Below, in pieces: positions 55,746 through 63,768 of a stretch of 64,000 nt of DNA. This DNA comes from Cupriavidus nantongensis (GTDB taxonomy: Bacteria; Pseudomonadota; Gammaproteobacteria; Burkholderiales; Burkholderiaceae), in NCBI RefSeq assembly GCF_001598055.1, contig NZ_CP014844.1:248001-312000 (forward strand), written 5' to 3'. The notes beneath the pieces are model-generated. The model searched no databases. It saw nothing but the letters and a program-made list of their open reading frames with translations, and had not been told where the DNA came from. Position numbers and translations under genes: made by a program. Position 1 is the first letter of the stretch. The number at the start of each line of letters is the position of its first letter.

Positions 55746-56765
55746 ATGAATACGGCAAAGATGTGGATGATCCGCGGCGAAGGCGGACGTCTGTACGACG
55801 AGTTCAACGAGCGCGGTGTGGCGGCCATCGGGTGGCAGCTACTGGCCACGGTGGCAAAGCCCGGCATGTCCCGGCAAGCGCTGATTGATCATTACAAGGT
55901 GCTGGAGCCGCATGCGAAAGCTGGCACGGCCATTTCAGGCGCGTCGCAGGTTTGGCGGTTCATCAATGAGATTCAGGTCGGTGACTGGGTGGTGACCTAC
56001 TCCCCGCCCAATCGCACTTACATGGTGGGCAAGGTCACCGGCTCGTATCGGTACCAACCCGAGCTGGCGGAGTCTGGCATGGCCATGGCGCGGGCGGTCA
56101 AATGGGAGCCGAAGCAGATCGACCGCGACGACCTGGCCGTGGCTGCCAAGAACAGCCTGGGCTCCACCCTAACGGTCTTCCTGGTACCGGAATTCGCGAA
56201 GAAGGAGCTACTTGCCGTCCTTGCAGGCAAACCGACGCCCGATCCGGTAGTGGAAGCCGCTGCCGAGGTGGAAGCTGCCGAAGAAATCGCAGCAGACCCC
56301 CTGGCAGGCATCGAACAGCAAGCCATTGAACGCATCAAAGATCTCGTTAGTCGTCTGGACTGGGATGAGATGCAGGAACTGGTGGCCGGCATCCTCCGCG
56401 CGATGGGCTACAAGACGCAGGTCTCCCCGGCTGGCCCCGATCGCGGCAAAGACATCATTGCATCGCCAGACGGCTTCGGCTTCGAGAACCCGCGCATCGT
56501 AGTGGAAGTGAAGCATCGGTCCGGCCAGATGGGCAGCCAGTCCATCCGAAGCTTCCTCGGCGGCCGCCATAAGGACGATCGCGGCCTGTACGTTAGCACC
56601 GGTGGTTTTTCGCGGGATGCCCACTACGAGGCAGACCGTGCGACGGTGCCGCTAACGCTATGGACGCTCGATAATCTCGTTCGGGCGCTGGTTGAGCATT
56701 ACGACAATACGGATGCGGAGACAAAGCGGTTGGTGCCGCTAAAGCGGCTGTACGTGCCTGCCTAA
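55746..56765 (+). CDS. Mrr-family restriction endonuclease with PUA-like N-terminal domain
   Basis: Predicted modification-dependent endonuclease of 339 residues. The N-terminal 150 residues (WMIRGEGGRLYDEFNERGVA, then VGDWVVTYSPPNRTYMVGKV) resemble the PUA/EVE-like reader found on Mrr-type 'restriction system' proteins, which may sense modified bases. A Glu/Ala-rich linker leads to the Mrr_cat nuclease: Asp236 in DRGKDI, then Glu254 and Lys256 in VVEVKHRSGQ, forming D-x17-ExK with Gln261. Not overlapping hsdM; likely its own unit or read-through. It would attack DNA carrying foreign methylation. Confidence 0.85.
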   Translation: MNTAKMWMIRGEGGRLYDEFNERGVAAIGWQLLATVAKPGMSRQALIDHYKVLEPHAKAGTAISGASQVWRFINEIQVGDWVVTYSPPNRTYMVGKVTGSYRYQPELAESGMAMARAVKWEPKQIDRDDLAVAAKNSLGSTLTVFLVPEFAKKELLAVLAGKPTPDPVVEAAAEVEAAEEIAADPLAGIEQQAIERIKDLVSRLDWDEMQELVAGILRAMGYKTQVSPAGPDRGKDIIASPDGFGFENPRIVVEVKHRSGQMGSQSIRSFLGGRHKDDRGLYVSTGGFSRDAHYEADRATVPLTLWTLDNLVRALVEHYDNTDAETKRLVPLKRLYVPA

Positions 56766-56824
56766 TCTATTAGGTAAGCGCCGCATACTGACTCGGCGAT
56801 ATGCAGGCGGGTGTTGGAGGCACT

Positions 56825-57571
56825 GTGTCGATTTCAACTGAGCTGGAAGCCATGGGTTCGAATAGCGAAAAGGGCCAAGCAGCTCCAGATAGGGCAATGA
56901 CGGTTCATGCCTTGATGGGAGAGCTAAGCGGTGCGGTTCGTGCAGCTACAAGTGATGGCGATGATTCGACGCCGCGCCATCAGCGAGTTCTCCTTGTCGT
57001 AAGTCTAGGGGCGATGGCACTGGCGTGGTTAACCGCATTTTTTGCTGAGCGAGACGGACCACTTTGGCTGGCTCATGTTTGCTTGGGCTTGCTAGTGGTA
57101 GGCGCGGCCACCACTATTGCATATGGCCTCTCTACTTCAAGGAGTTTTCTGAAGGAGTGGAAGACGTTGGAGGTCGATATGTTGGATGGTGCGGGAAAGA
57201 GGATGCAACTATGGTATGAGACGATATCCAAACTGCGGGAGACATACACGCCCGACCAGATTAACTTCGCTCAGGACTATGTATGCGCAGTTAGTACGCA
57301 GGTCAAATCGAGCATGGCCTATATTGTCGGAGCTTTAGATAAGGTAGGGCTAGTCCCACTTATCGGTTCACTTGCCGTCACGCTTGCAAAGTTCTTTGAT
57401 AACGGCCAGATTCCCTTCATTTGGATGACGGCCGCAGCTGTGGCCGGGATTTTTTACGTTATCGCGCTGCGCTTCGTCGGAATTTCGTTCACCCTCGATC
57501 GACTAGCTGTGATCTTGAAGCACGCGGCGAAGCGCCCGGTAGCGTCCGCACAAGTGGCGACCGACTCGTAG
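56825..57571 (+). CDS. Hypothetical membrane protein with four helices
   Basis: About 248 residues with two pairs of transmembrane helices: LLVVSLGAMALAWLTAFF and LAHVCLGLLVVGAATTIAYG near the N-terminus, LVPLIGSLAVTLAKFF and WMTAAAVAGIFYVIAL near the C-terminus. A cytoplasmic segment of about 65 residues lies between (KEWKTLEVDMLDGAGKRMQL). No family recognised. GTG 56825 is chosen for GGAGG four bases upstream; ATG 56801 is in frame but lacks a ribosome site. GC content is lower than the core genome. About 60 bases behind the Mrr gene on the same strand, so possibly linked in function. Confidence 0.65.
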   Translation: MSISTELEAMGSNSEKGQAAPDRAMTVHALMGELSGAVRAATSDGDDSTPRHQRVLLVVSLGAMALAWLTAFFAERDGPLWLAHVCLGLLVVGAATTIAYGLSTSRSFLKEWKTLEVDMLDGAGKRMQLWYETISKLRETYTPDQINFAQDYVCAVSTQVKSSMAYIVGALDKVGLVPLIGSLAVTLAKFFDNGQIPFIWMTAAAVAGIFYVIALRFVGISFTLDRLAVILKHAAKRPVASAQVATDS

Positions 57572-57585
57572 GGCGTACCCAATGA

Positions 57586-58382
57586 CTAGCTGTTGATTTT
57601 CGCCGGCAGGAGCTTTTTTAGGCTCTTGATATCCAGCCAGTCTTTCCCCCGATGTAGCATCCGATGGCAATTGGCGCATACAAGCGCTAAGTCGTTGATG
57701 TGCGTCTTGCCGTTTTCCGGAAGAGTCGAAAGCGGCTTTGTATGATGGCACTCGATGAATCCGGCGCCATGCTTGCCGTACTTATCGCCGAAGTCGAACT
57801 CGCAGACTTCGCACTCGAGCTTTCCCGTCTTCGCCCACACTTGCTCGCACTTCTTCCTGACAAGCGTGCGATCACGCTCACGTACTAGATGGGTGCGGGT
57901 TAGCAGGCGGCCCTCAGCGGCTTCTGTATCGTCATCATGGTGCATGGAAGCACTAGCGAAAGTCTCATTCGAAAGCCCCTTAAGCAACGCTTCTGCCGCA
58001 ATCCGGCAACGATTCGGCTCTTTCGCGAACTGCTGCCACACATCCTCATCGCCCTTCGCGCCTCGACTTAACCCCTTCTTTCCTTCGCTAGTGTATTGAG
58101 GGTCGAGTCGCCTGAAGTTCATGAGCTTCATGTAAACGCCGCTGGTATTGCGAAAGGAATTCGATGGCACATAGCCCGGGAACAGTACTGATGCCATTTA
58201 TCTGAGCCGGATGCTCAGCTCCTCAATATCCTTAGCCTCTTCAGCAGGCAGTTTTTGCCGGTGACGAAGATAAAGATCCAGAGCCAGAATCCAGGCAGTT
58301 TTTGCCGGTGACGAAGATAAAGATCCAGAGCCAGAATCAGCTCGTCCCTGCGCCAATCTGGGTTCTTTTTGGATGCAGTCAT
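57586..58382 (-). pseudogene. Broken McrA-like HNH endonuclease gene
   Basis: The intact ancestor would be about 249 residues: N-terminal DWRRDELILALDLYLRHRQK, middle GVYMKLMNFRRLDPQYTSEG, and C-terminal HNH core (CEVC, ECHHTKPL, LVCANCHRMLH). Two lesions are visible. A 47-bp exact tandem duplication (58245-58338) shifts the frame after the QKLP segment. After removing one copy, the frame still meets a TAA at 58198-58200, just before ATG 58197. A C-terminal product of 203 residues from ATG 58197 (57586-58197) holds the whole HNH core and might still be made. Presumed start ATG 58382. The gene lies on the strand opposite to the other defence genes. Confidence 0.82.
58245..58338. repeat. 47-bp perfect tandem duplication
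   Basis: Bases 58245-58291 and 58292-58338 are identical 47-base copies, head to tail. 47 is not a multiple of three, so it causes the frameshift in the HNH pseudogene. It looks recent, since no base differs. Confidence 0.95.
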
Positions 58383-58888
58383 TCGGGGCGCATGCTCTTT
58401 GATTAATTTGCATGGTATCGCCATTTTCCGAGATTGGCTGCGAAATTTCCGCAGGTTCGAGAGGAGGGATCTCCAAAGCAACCGGCAGAGGGATGACCTT
58501 CGCGTTGGTCAGTAGGGATTCGAGACAAGCCGGCCTGTTTCGTGTTAGGGACGTGGGAGAGGCTCTGGCCATCCCACCGATGGTGCGTAGTGTCCAGCGA
58601 AGTTTTGAGACTCCGCTGTATTTTCCCATCGGGAATCCCGTAGGAGACTTGCACCGTCGCCAGCACGATGGTCGACCAGGTTTGACAGCCTGACCCTTGT
58701 ACGCCGGACGAGCAGCGAAGCTGTATCCTCTCGTCTTTCGCCTATGTACGCCCCTATGGGCGGGCCGTGGCGGGGGAGCCTTCGCGCTCGCCGGTTCGTA
58801 CATGCCGGTCTGTCAACCCTGCCTCGCGCTCGCCCACCCGGTTGACAGCGGATGGCGAGCCTCCACTACCCTATGTACGGAGGTCGCA
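58383..58888. other. Gap at the right edge of the defence island, with a structured leader
   Basis: 506 bases. The left part (58383-58670) contains no recognisable gene. The right part (about 58679-58888) is a leader for the next gene with repeated GTACG words (58699, 58746, 58797, 58875) and GGTTTGACAG at 58679-58688, whose near-complement occurs at 58810-58818. No integrase or tRNA is seen. Confidence 0.6.
58810..58848 (+). promoter_or_regulatory. Stem-loop in the leader of the DUF1484-like gene
   Basis: CTGTCAACC (58810-58818) and GGTTGACAG (58840-58848) form a perfect 9-bp stem with a 21-base loop, about 40 bases before the start codon. It could be an operator or an RNA element. Confidence 0.6.
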
Positions 58889-59218
58889 ATGACTAGCACC
58901 ACCCCAACCCCCCAAGAGCCCACCCTCGCCCAAAAACAAGCCCAACTAGCCGAAAACCTGGCTAAAGTCGACCGCGCCCAGTTCCGCCGCCGCGCCAAGG
59001 CTGCCCCACCGCAACCCAGCAAAGCCGTCACCCTCGAGGACCACATCCTCGAAATCAGCGACGACCTTCTGCGCGTCAGCGCCGGCTTCCAATCCGTCCT
59101 GACCTTGCTGGACCTGCAGGCCGGCGATATCCCTGACAGCATCGGCCTGCACGCCCTGATTTCGCCGCTCAAGCGGCAGATCGACCGGTGCGCTGATCGA
59201 CTGCAGGCGCTTGCTTGA
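58889..59218 (+). CDS. Small DUF1484-like protein
   Basis: Protein of 109 residues. The N-terminal half is a charged, Gln/Ala-rich region (LAQKQAQLAENLAKVDRAQF) and the C-terminal half is helical (EISDDLLRVSAGFQSVLTLL and HALISPLKRQIDRCADRLQA), similar to what I recall of DUF1484, a Cupriavidus/Ralstonia family of unknown function. ATG 58889 is preceded by GGAGGTCGCA. It is followed by two hairpins. Confidence 0.72.
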   Translation: MTSTTPTPQEPTLAQKQAQLAENLAKVDRAQFRRRAKAAPPQPSKAVTLEDHILEISDDLLRVSAGFQSVLTLLDLQAGDIPDSIGLHALISPLKRQIDRCADRLQALA

Positions 59219-59225
59219 CGAGGGA

Positions 59226-59248
59226 CAGGCCTGCGCAATGCAGGCCTG
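59226..59248 (+). terminator. Hairpin after the DUF1484-like gene
   Basis: A perfect 9-bp stem CAGGCCTGC / GCAGGCCTG with loop GCAAT starts eight bases after the stop. No T-run follows, so termination is likely but unproven. Confidence 0.55.
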
Positions 59249-59255
59249 ACAGTAA

Positions 59256-59282
59256 AACGGCGCGAGCTGGTGTCGCGCCGTT
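59256..59282. terminator. Second hairpin, possible bidirectional terminator
   Basis: A 10-bp stem AACGGCGCGA / TCGCGCCGTT with a seven-base loop, preceded by As and followed by TTCTGG. With the hairpin at 59226 it probably ends the transcript. Confidence 0.5.
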
Positions 59283-59459
59283 CTGGTTGTGGCCCGGAGG
59301 TTGTGCCGCAAGTTGATGCAACGGTGGCCGGTTTACGTGTCGTGCCGAAAATTCCGCCTACCGCTTTGACTTTTCGTGTGCCCAGCGGATTCACGTTCCT
59401 GTATAGCTGATGGGCCTTGCCTATGTCGCTGTATTGGCCTGATTCCCTGGCGAGCTGCC

Positions 59460-59717
59460 ATGCCAGATTTTCGTTATGCCTTGAGGGACGGAGACAAGAC
59501 GAGTACAGGGGGCATGCTCATCGCCGCAGGAGCCGTTGGCGATCCCGTCTATGCAGGCATGCCATGGCCTGACCTTGTAGCGTGCGCACCGCAGCTCTCC
59601 ATGCAAATGGTAGCCGGGAGAGGCGAGGGTCATTTCTACTATGCCCACGTCGTCGCCGACAGCGAACGGCGATGGGCTGCACTGGCACAGCGGCTGGCAT
59701 CAGAGGGATTGCGATGA
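59460..59717 (+). CDS. Short PAAR-like protein
   Basis: An 85-residue protein starting MPDFRYALRDGDKTSTGGML, then IAAGAVGDPVYAGM. The GDKTSTGG motif resembles the first repeat of PAAR-type spike-tip proteins, but later repeats are missing, so it may be a remnant or a short variant. Its stop overlaps the next gene (ATGA). No type VI secretion genes are nearby. Confidence 0.5.
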   Translation: MPDFRYALRDGDKTSTGGMLIAAGAVGDPVYAGMPWPDLVACAPQLSMQMVAGRGEGHFYYAHVVADSERRWAALAQRLASEGLR

Positions 59718-60037
59718 GCCTCAAACCGCTGCTTGTGCGCAGCGTCGATCTCGTGGCAGTGCTCCTGGCACTGGATGGAATCATCTACGCGGCGGCACTT
59801 CTGTTGACGCCGTTTCAGCGGGGCGACTTGTACACCGGCGCGCCCGTTGTATATCTGGCGGCTGCCTTGCTGGTCGCGGCGTCGCTGCTGCTCCTGGGAC
59901 TGGCCATGCTTCTCATCGCATGGTTTCGGCGGCATAGGTATCGCAGGCGTCTGGCCGCGTCATACATCGCAGGCGCCATGGTATTCGCACTTGGCCTCGC
60001 GCTTGGGCATGGTTGGATTGCATTCAGGCTTTCGTGA
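59714..60037 (+). CDS. Small three-helix membrane protein
   Basis: A 107-residue hypothetical protein with three predicted membrane helices (DLVAVLLALDGIIYAAALLL, YLAAALLVAASLLLLGLAML, YIAGAMVFALGLALG) and a basic loop RRHRYRRR. Overlaps the PAAR-like gene, so co-translated. No family recognised. Confidence 0.65.
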   Translation: MSLKPLLVRSVDLVAVLLALDGIIYAAALLLTPFQRGDLYTGAPVVYLAAALLVAASLLLLGLAMLLIAWFRRHRYRRRLAASYIAGAMVFALGLALGHGWIAFRLS

Positions 60038-60094
60038 GCGCAAGGACGAAGCGCGGATGAGCCGCGGACCAAGGCGCCGAAGGAGCCACCCGCC

Positions 60095-62776
60095 TCATGT
60101 CACCGCACTCGCAAACGCCTCAAACGCCCTAGCCTCCACCGGCGGACAAAAAAAGTGGCCCTGCCCGTAATCGCACCCCGCCGCCACCAGTATGTCCCGC
60201 TGCGACTCTGTCTCCACGCCCTCCGCAATCACCCGAATGCGCAGCGCATGCGCCATGCTGATGATGGCACGGCACAAAGCCACGTCGTCCGGACCCCGCG
60301 TCAGCGAGCGGATGAAAGACTGATCGATCTTGATGTAGTCGATATCGAGGCGCCGCAGGTAAGACAACGACGAATACCCGGTGCCGAAGTCGTCGAGCGC
60401 GATCTCGATGCCGGCCGCCTGGAAGCGGGAGAGCTGGTCCATGACATCGGCGTTCTGCTCCATCAGCGAGCCTTCGGTGATCTCGATGACGAGGCTGCCC
60501 ACCGGCACGTTCCTGCGCTCGATCATGCTGGACCAGGACTCGGGCCCGCTCGCCGGCGCGCAGAACTCCACGGGTGATTTGTTGACCGAGATCTGGAAGT
60601 CCTTGCCCCGCAGCACCTGCCAGCGCGCAAGCTGGTCCAGCGCTTCGGTCAGCACCCAGCGGCCGATGTCGATGATGAGGCCGGATTCCTCCGCAACGGC
60701 AATGAAATCGGCCGGACGGATCGGCCCGCGCACCGGATGGTCCCAGCGGATCAGGGCCTCGGCCTTGCAGACCTTGCCCGTGCGCAGGTCGACAATGGGC
60801 TGGTAGTGCAGCGCGAACTGCCCGGACGCCAGCGCCGTGCGCAGGTCCTGCGTGATGCGCAGGCGCTCCCGCTCCACCTGCAGCAGCGCCTGCGAGAAGA
60901 CCTTCCAGCGATTGCGGCCCTCGGCCTTGGCGGCAAACATCGCCTGGTCGTCGCACACCAGCAGGGCCTCGGCGTTGTCGGCGTCCCTGGGCCAGGTGGC
61001 CACGCCGATGCTGGCCGATACCACCACTCGCTCGTCGGCCAGGTGGTAAGGGGCGGCAATCCGCTCCAGGATCGCCTGGGCGATGTCCCCGGCAACGCCG
61101 GCATCGCCCACCGCGGGCAGGATCACGGTGAACTCGTCGCCGGCCAGCCGTGCCACGGTATCCGATGCGCGCACCGATGCCGCAATGCGCCGCGCCGCCT
61201 CCAGCAGCAACTGGTCGCCCTGTTCGTGGCCGAGGGTATCGTTCACCTCCTTGAATCGATCCAGGTCGATGAACAGCAGCGCCAGCGCATCCTGCGTGCC
61301 GCGCGATCGCTCGATCTCCTGTTCCAGCCGGTCGAAGAACAGGCGGCGGTTGGGCAGGTCCGTCAGCGCATCGAAATTCGCCTGGTGCCGGATGACGTCC
61401 TCGGCCTGGCGCTTCTCGGTCATGTCATGGATCAGCGCAACGCGGCGGCGCTCGCCATACGCGTGGGCCAGGTAGGTATCGACGGTGAGGTAGGCGGGAA
61501 ACTCGCTGCCGTCCTTGCGCCGGATCGAGAGTTCGCCGCTCCAGCTGCCCTTGGCTGCCACGGTGGCCCGCAGGCGATCGACCAGCGCTGCCGCATTGCC
61601 TGCCCCGCCGACGATATAGGCCGGGCGGCCTTTGACCTCTTTGGTTGTATAGCCGGTGGCGGCGGCAAAGGCAGGATTCACGTCGATGATGGTGCCATCG
61701 AGCGACGTCACCATCATGGCCTCGCTGCTGGACGAATAGACCAGCGACGCCAGCCGCATTTCCTCCATATGGCGCCGCCGCTCCGCCATGGAGCGGCGCA
61801 GGCTGTAGTACAACAGGGCCAGCAGCAGCGTGGAAGCCAGGGCACCGGCCAGGGCAATGCGGCGATAGACCTCGTAGGGCGCCAGCACCAGGCTGACCGC
61901 CTCGCCCACCACAAAATTGAGCCCGTACTCCGGCAAACGGTAATAGCCGAAGACCCGCTCCACGCCTTCGGAGCCCGACATTGCCCGATAGCTACCGGAG
62001 TCGGGCGACCCGCTGGCGAGGTACGGCCGGTTGCTGACCGCCCTGGCCAGCGTGCCCTCCAGGGCCGGCACGCGCGCAAGGACCTGGCCGGAAGTCTTGA
62101 TGACCGACGCCACTTTGCCATCGCGGTCAGTGAACGTCTGCGCAAAGCTGGCGAACTGCTCCGGACTGACCGAGACCACGATCACCCCGTCGAAGCTGCC
62201 GGCGCGCAGGATGGGGCGGGTGAACTGGATCGACCATTTGCGCGAGACCTTGCCCATTACCGGGTCGCTGATGAACAGCATGTCGCGCCCGCCCGCGTTC
62301 TGATGGATCCGGAAATGCTCGCGCCCGCTCAGGTCGATCTTCTGGCCGGGCGCTGGCGGGGCGATGGATGAGTAGATCAGCAGGCCATGCTTGTCGATCA
62401 CCGCGACCTGGAACGACAGGTCCACCACCAGGTTCTGCCGCTCGCGCACCATTTCGATGAAACCTGGCTGGCCGGCCAGCCAGCTGGCCCGCAAGTCCAG
62501 CAGGAACTCGGACAGCCGCAGGATGCTGGATTTCGAGTACGCGCCGAACGCCTGGGCCTGCGCCTGGGTACGCTTCGCGGCGTCGTGCAGCAACCGGTCC
62601 CGCTCGCTCACGAGCTGATACGCCGCGAACGCCCATGTTGCAATCAGCCACGCCGCCGCCGCCATGTTCAACGGGGAAAAGACCGCGCGCAGGCGCTGCA
62701 GCGCCTTGCCATAGCGGGTGGTCGCGGGTTCTGGCATCAAATGCGTGTCGCAGCGCGGCGAAGGATTGACGGCCAT
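60095..62776 (-). CDS. Membrane sensor with PAS, GGDEF and EAL domains (c-di-GMP turnover)
   Basis: Bifunctional c-di-GMP protein of 893 residues. Transmembrane helix at about 37-55, a periplasmic dCACHE-like sensor, second helix about 308-328, PAS (SLDGTIIDVNPAFAAATGYT), then GGDEF with active-site variant AGDEF and an intact inhibitory site RASD five residues before it. The EAL domain has EALIRW, QISVNKSP, EITEG, DDFGTGYSSL, IKID, EGVET and GQGHFF, so all phosphodiesterase residues are present. It can probably break down c-di-GMP; cyclase activity is possible since AGDEF is often active. Expected to control motility or biofilm in response to an external signal. Confidence 0.93.
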   Translation of the reverse strand: MAVNPSPRCDTHLMPEPATTRYGKALQRLRAVFSPLNMAAAAWLIATWAFAAYQLVSERDRLLHDAAKRTQAQAQAFGAYSKSSILRLSEFLLDLRASWLAGQPGFIEMVRERQNLVVDLSFQVAVIDKHGLLIYSSIAPPAPGQKIDLSGREHFRIHQNAGGRDMLFISDPVMGKVSRKWSIQFTRPILRAGSFDGVIVVSVSPEQFASFAQTFTDRDGKVASVIKTSGQVLARVPALEGTLARAVSNRPYLASGSPDSGSYRAMSGSEGVERVFGYYRLPEYGLNFVVGEAVSLVLAPYEVYRRIALAGALASTLLLALLYYSLRRSMAERRRHMEEMRLASLVYSSSSEAMMVTSLDGTIIDVNPAFAAATGYTTKEVKGRPAYIVGGAGNAAALVDRLRATVAAKGSWSGELSIRRKDGSEFPAYLTVDTYLAHAYGERRRVALIHDMTEKRQAEDVIRHQANFDALTDLPNRRLFFDRLEQEIERSRGTQDALALLFIDLDRFKEVNDTLGHEQGDQLLLEAARRIAASVRASDTVARLAGDEFTVILPAVGDAGVAGDIAQAILERIAAPYHLADERVVVSASIGVATWPRDADNAEALLVCDDQAMFAAKAEGRNRWKVFSQALLQVERERLRITQDLRTALASGQFALHYQPIVDLRTGKVCKAEALIRWDHPVRGPIRPADFIAVAEESGLIIDIGRWVLTEALDQLARWQVLRGKDFQISVNKSPVEFCAPASGPESWSSMIERRNVPVGSLVIEITEGSLMEQNADVMDQLSRFQAAGIEIALDDFGTGYSSLSYLRRLDIDYIKIDQSFIRSLTRGPDDVALCRAIISMAHALRIRVIAEGVETESQRDILVAAGCDYGQGHFFCPPVEARAFEAFASAVT

Positions 62777-62907
62777 AGCAGGCTAGTCGAGGTCAGCGAA
62801 CCCGACAAGCGGCACGCACTTTAGTCCGGTGCTGACCGCGTGGAGTCAGGGTCGGCGTGCGCCGAAAGCGTCACGCCGTGATCATGCTTCGCTCGGAGGC
62901 GGAAGCC

Positions 62908-63741
62908 TCAATACTCCCTCAACACCCATCCGCTGATCGCTGCGAAGTACTCGCGAAGCCAGGCGTTATATCGAAGGTAGATCGGCGTTCCAGCCCCGAC
63001 TCCGGCGACTTTGCCGAAGCCTGCCTTGCCGGCAATCCGCACCGCACGCCGTACATGGAAATCGCTGGTCACCACCACAATGGGGTCGGTGGCATCGACG
63101 CCCTGCCCCGCCAACAACCGCCGGCTGAACACCAGGTTCTCCTCGGTGCTGGTACTGCGTCCTTCGCGAATCACCCTGTCGGCCGCGATGCCACGCGCAA
63201 CGAGGTAGTCAGCCATGATGTCCGCCTCGACACACTGCAGCCCAAAGTCCTGCCCGCCACTCACGACGACCTTGGCGTCAGGCCACCGCCGCGCCTGCAC
63301 CAGTCCCTGATCCAGTCGCGCAATCAACGTTGGCGACGCCTTGCAGTTTGGGGTGCCCGATCCAAGAATGACGATCGCCTTCACCGGCATCCCCGCGGGT
63401 ACGGAAACGCCCATGCCGCTGCGGATGCCATAAAAGAAAACGCCGACCGTAACCAGCCACATGGCGAACGCCATCCATCCGGCACGCCAAAACCACTGCC
63501 GCCGCCGATCCGCTTTCCGCCAGCGCGCCACGCCATTCCAGCACAACGCGAGCAGCAGGAACGCGATGCCAATGCACGCCGGCAACGTGATGCCGAAGTT
63601 GAATAACCCCATGCTCATCAGTGCGACGGCATCGCCGAGCAGCACGGCGCCAATCAGCGCCAGGCCAAGGCGTATCCAGCGCGTGTCTTGTTTCACTGCG
63701 GGGTTCTCCAGATCGTTGATTGCTGGATTATCCAACGGCAT
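62908..63741 (-). CDS. YdcF/ElyC-family (DUF218) membrane protein
   Basis: Protein of 277 residues with three N-terminal membrane helices (about 22-40, 50-68, 88-105) and a DUF218 domain: KAIVILGSGTPNCKAS, RRWPDAKVVVSGGQDFG, and TEENLVFSRRLL with the typical S-x-x-T-x-x-N motif, then VVTSDFHVRRA. The family includes ElyC and SanA, linked to envelope polysaccharide synthesis and permeability; the exact reaction is unknown. Confidence 0.87.
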   Translation of the reverse strand: MPLDNPAINDLENPAVKQDTRWIRLGLALIGAVLLGDAVALMSMGLFNFGITLPACIGIAFLLLALCWNGVARWRKADRRRQWFWRAGWMAFAMWLVTVGVFFYGIRSGMGVSVPAGMPVKAIVILGSGTPNCKASPTLIARLDQGLVQARRWPDAKVVVSGGQDFGLQCVEADIMADYLVARGIAADRVIREGRSTSTEENLVFSRRLLAGQGVDATDPIVVVTSDFHVRRAVRIAGKAGFGKVAGVGAGTPIYLRYNAWLREYFAAISGWVLREY

Positions 63742-63768
63742 AGACCACCTGATAGAGCGACACCAAGC

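Noticed and set aside
58245..58338. CRISPR array
   Set aside because: Only two copies, directly abutting and without spacers; it is a tandem duplication within a gene. No other CRISPR-like repeats or cas genes were seen.
58383..58700. Possible IS remnant or small gene at the island's edge
   Set aside because: No terminal inverted repeats or transposase motifs could be seen; open frames here lack ribosome sites and family features.
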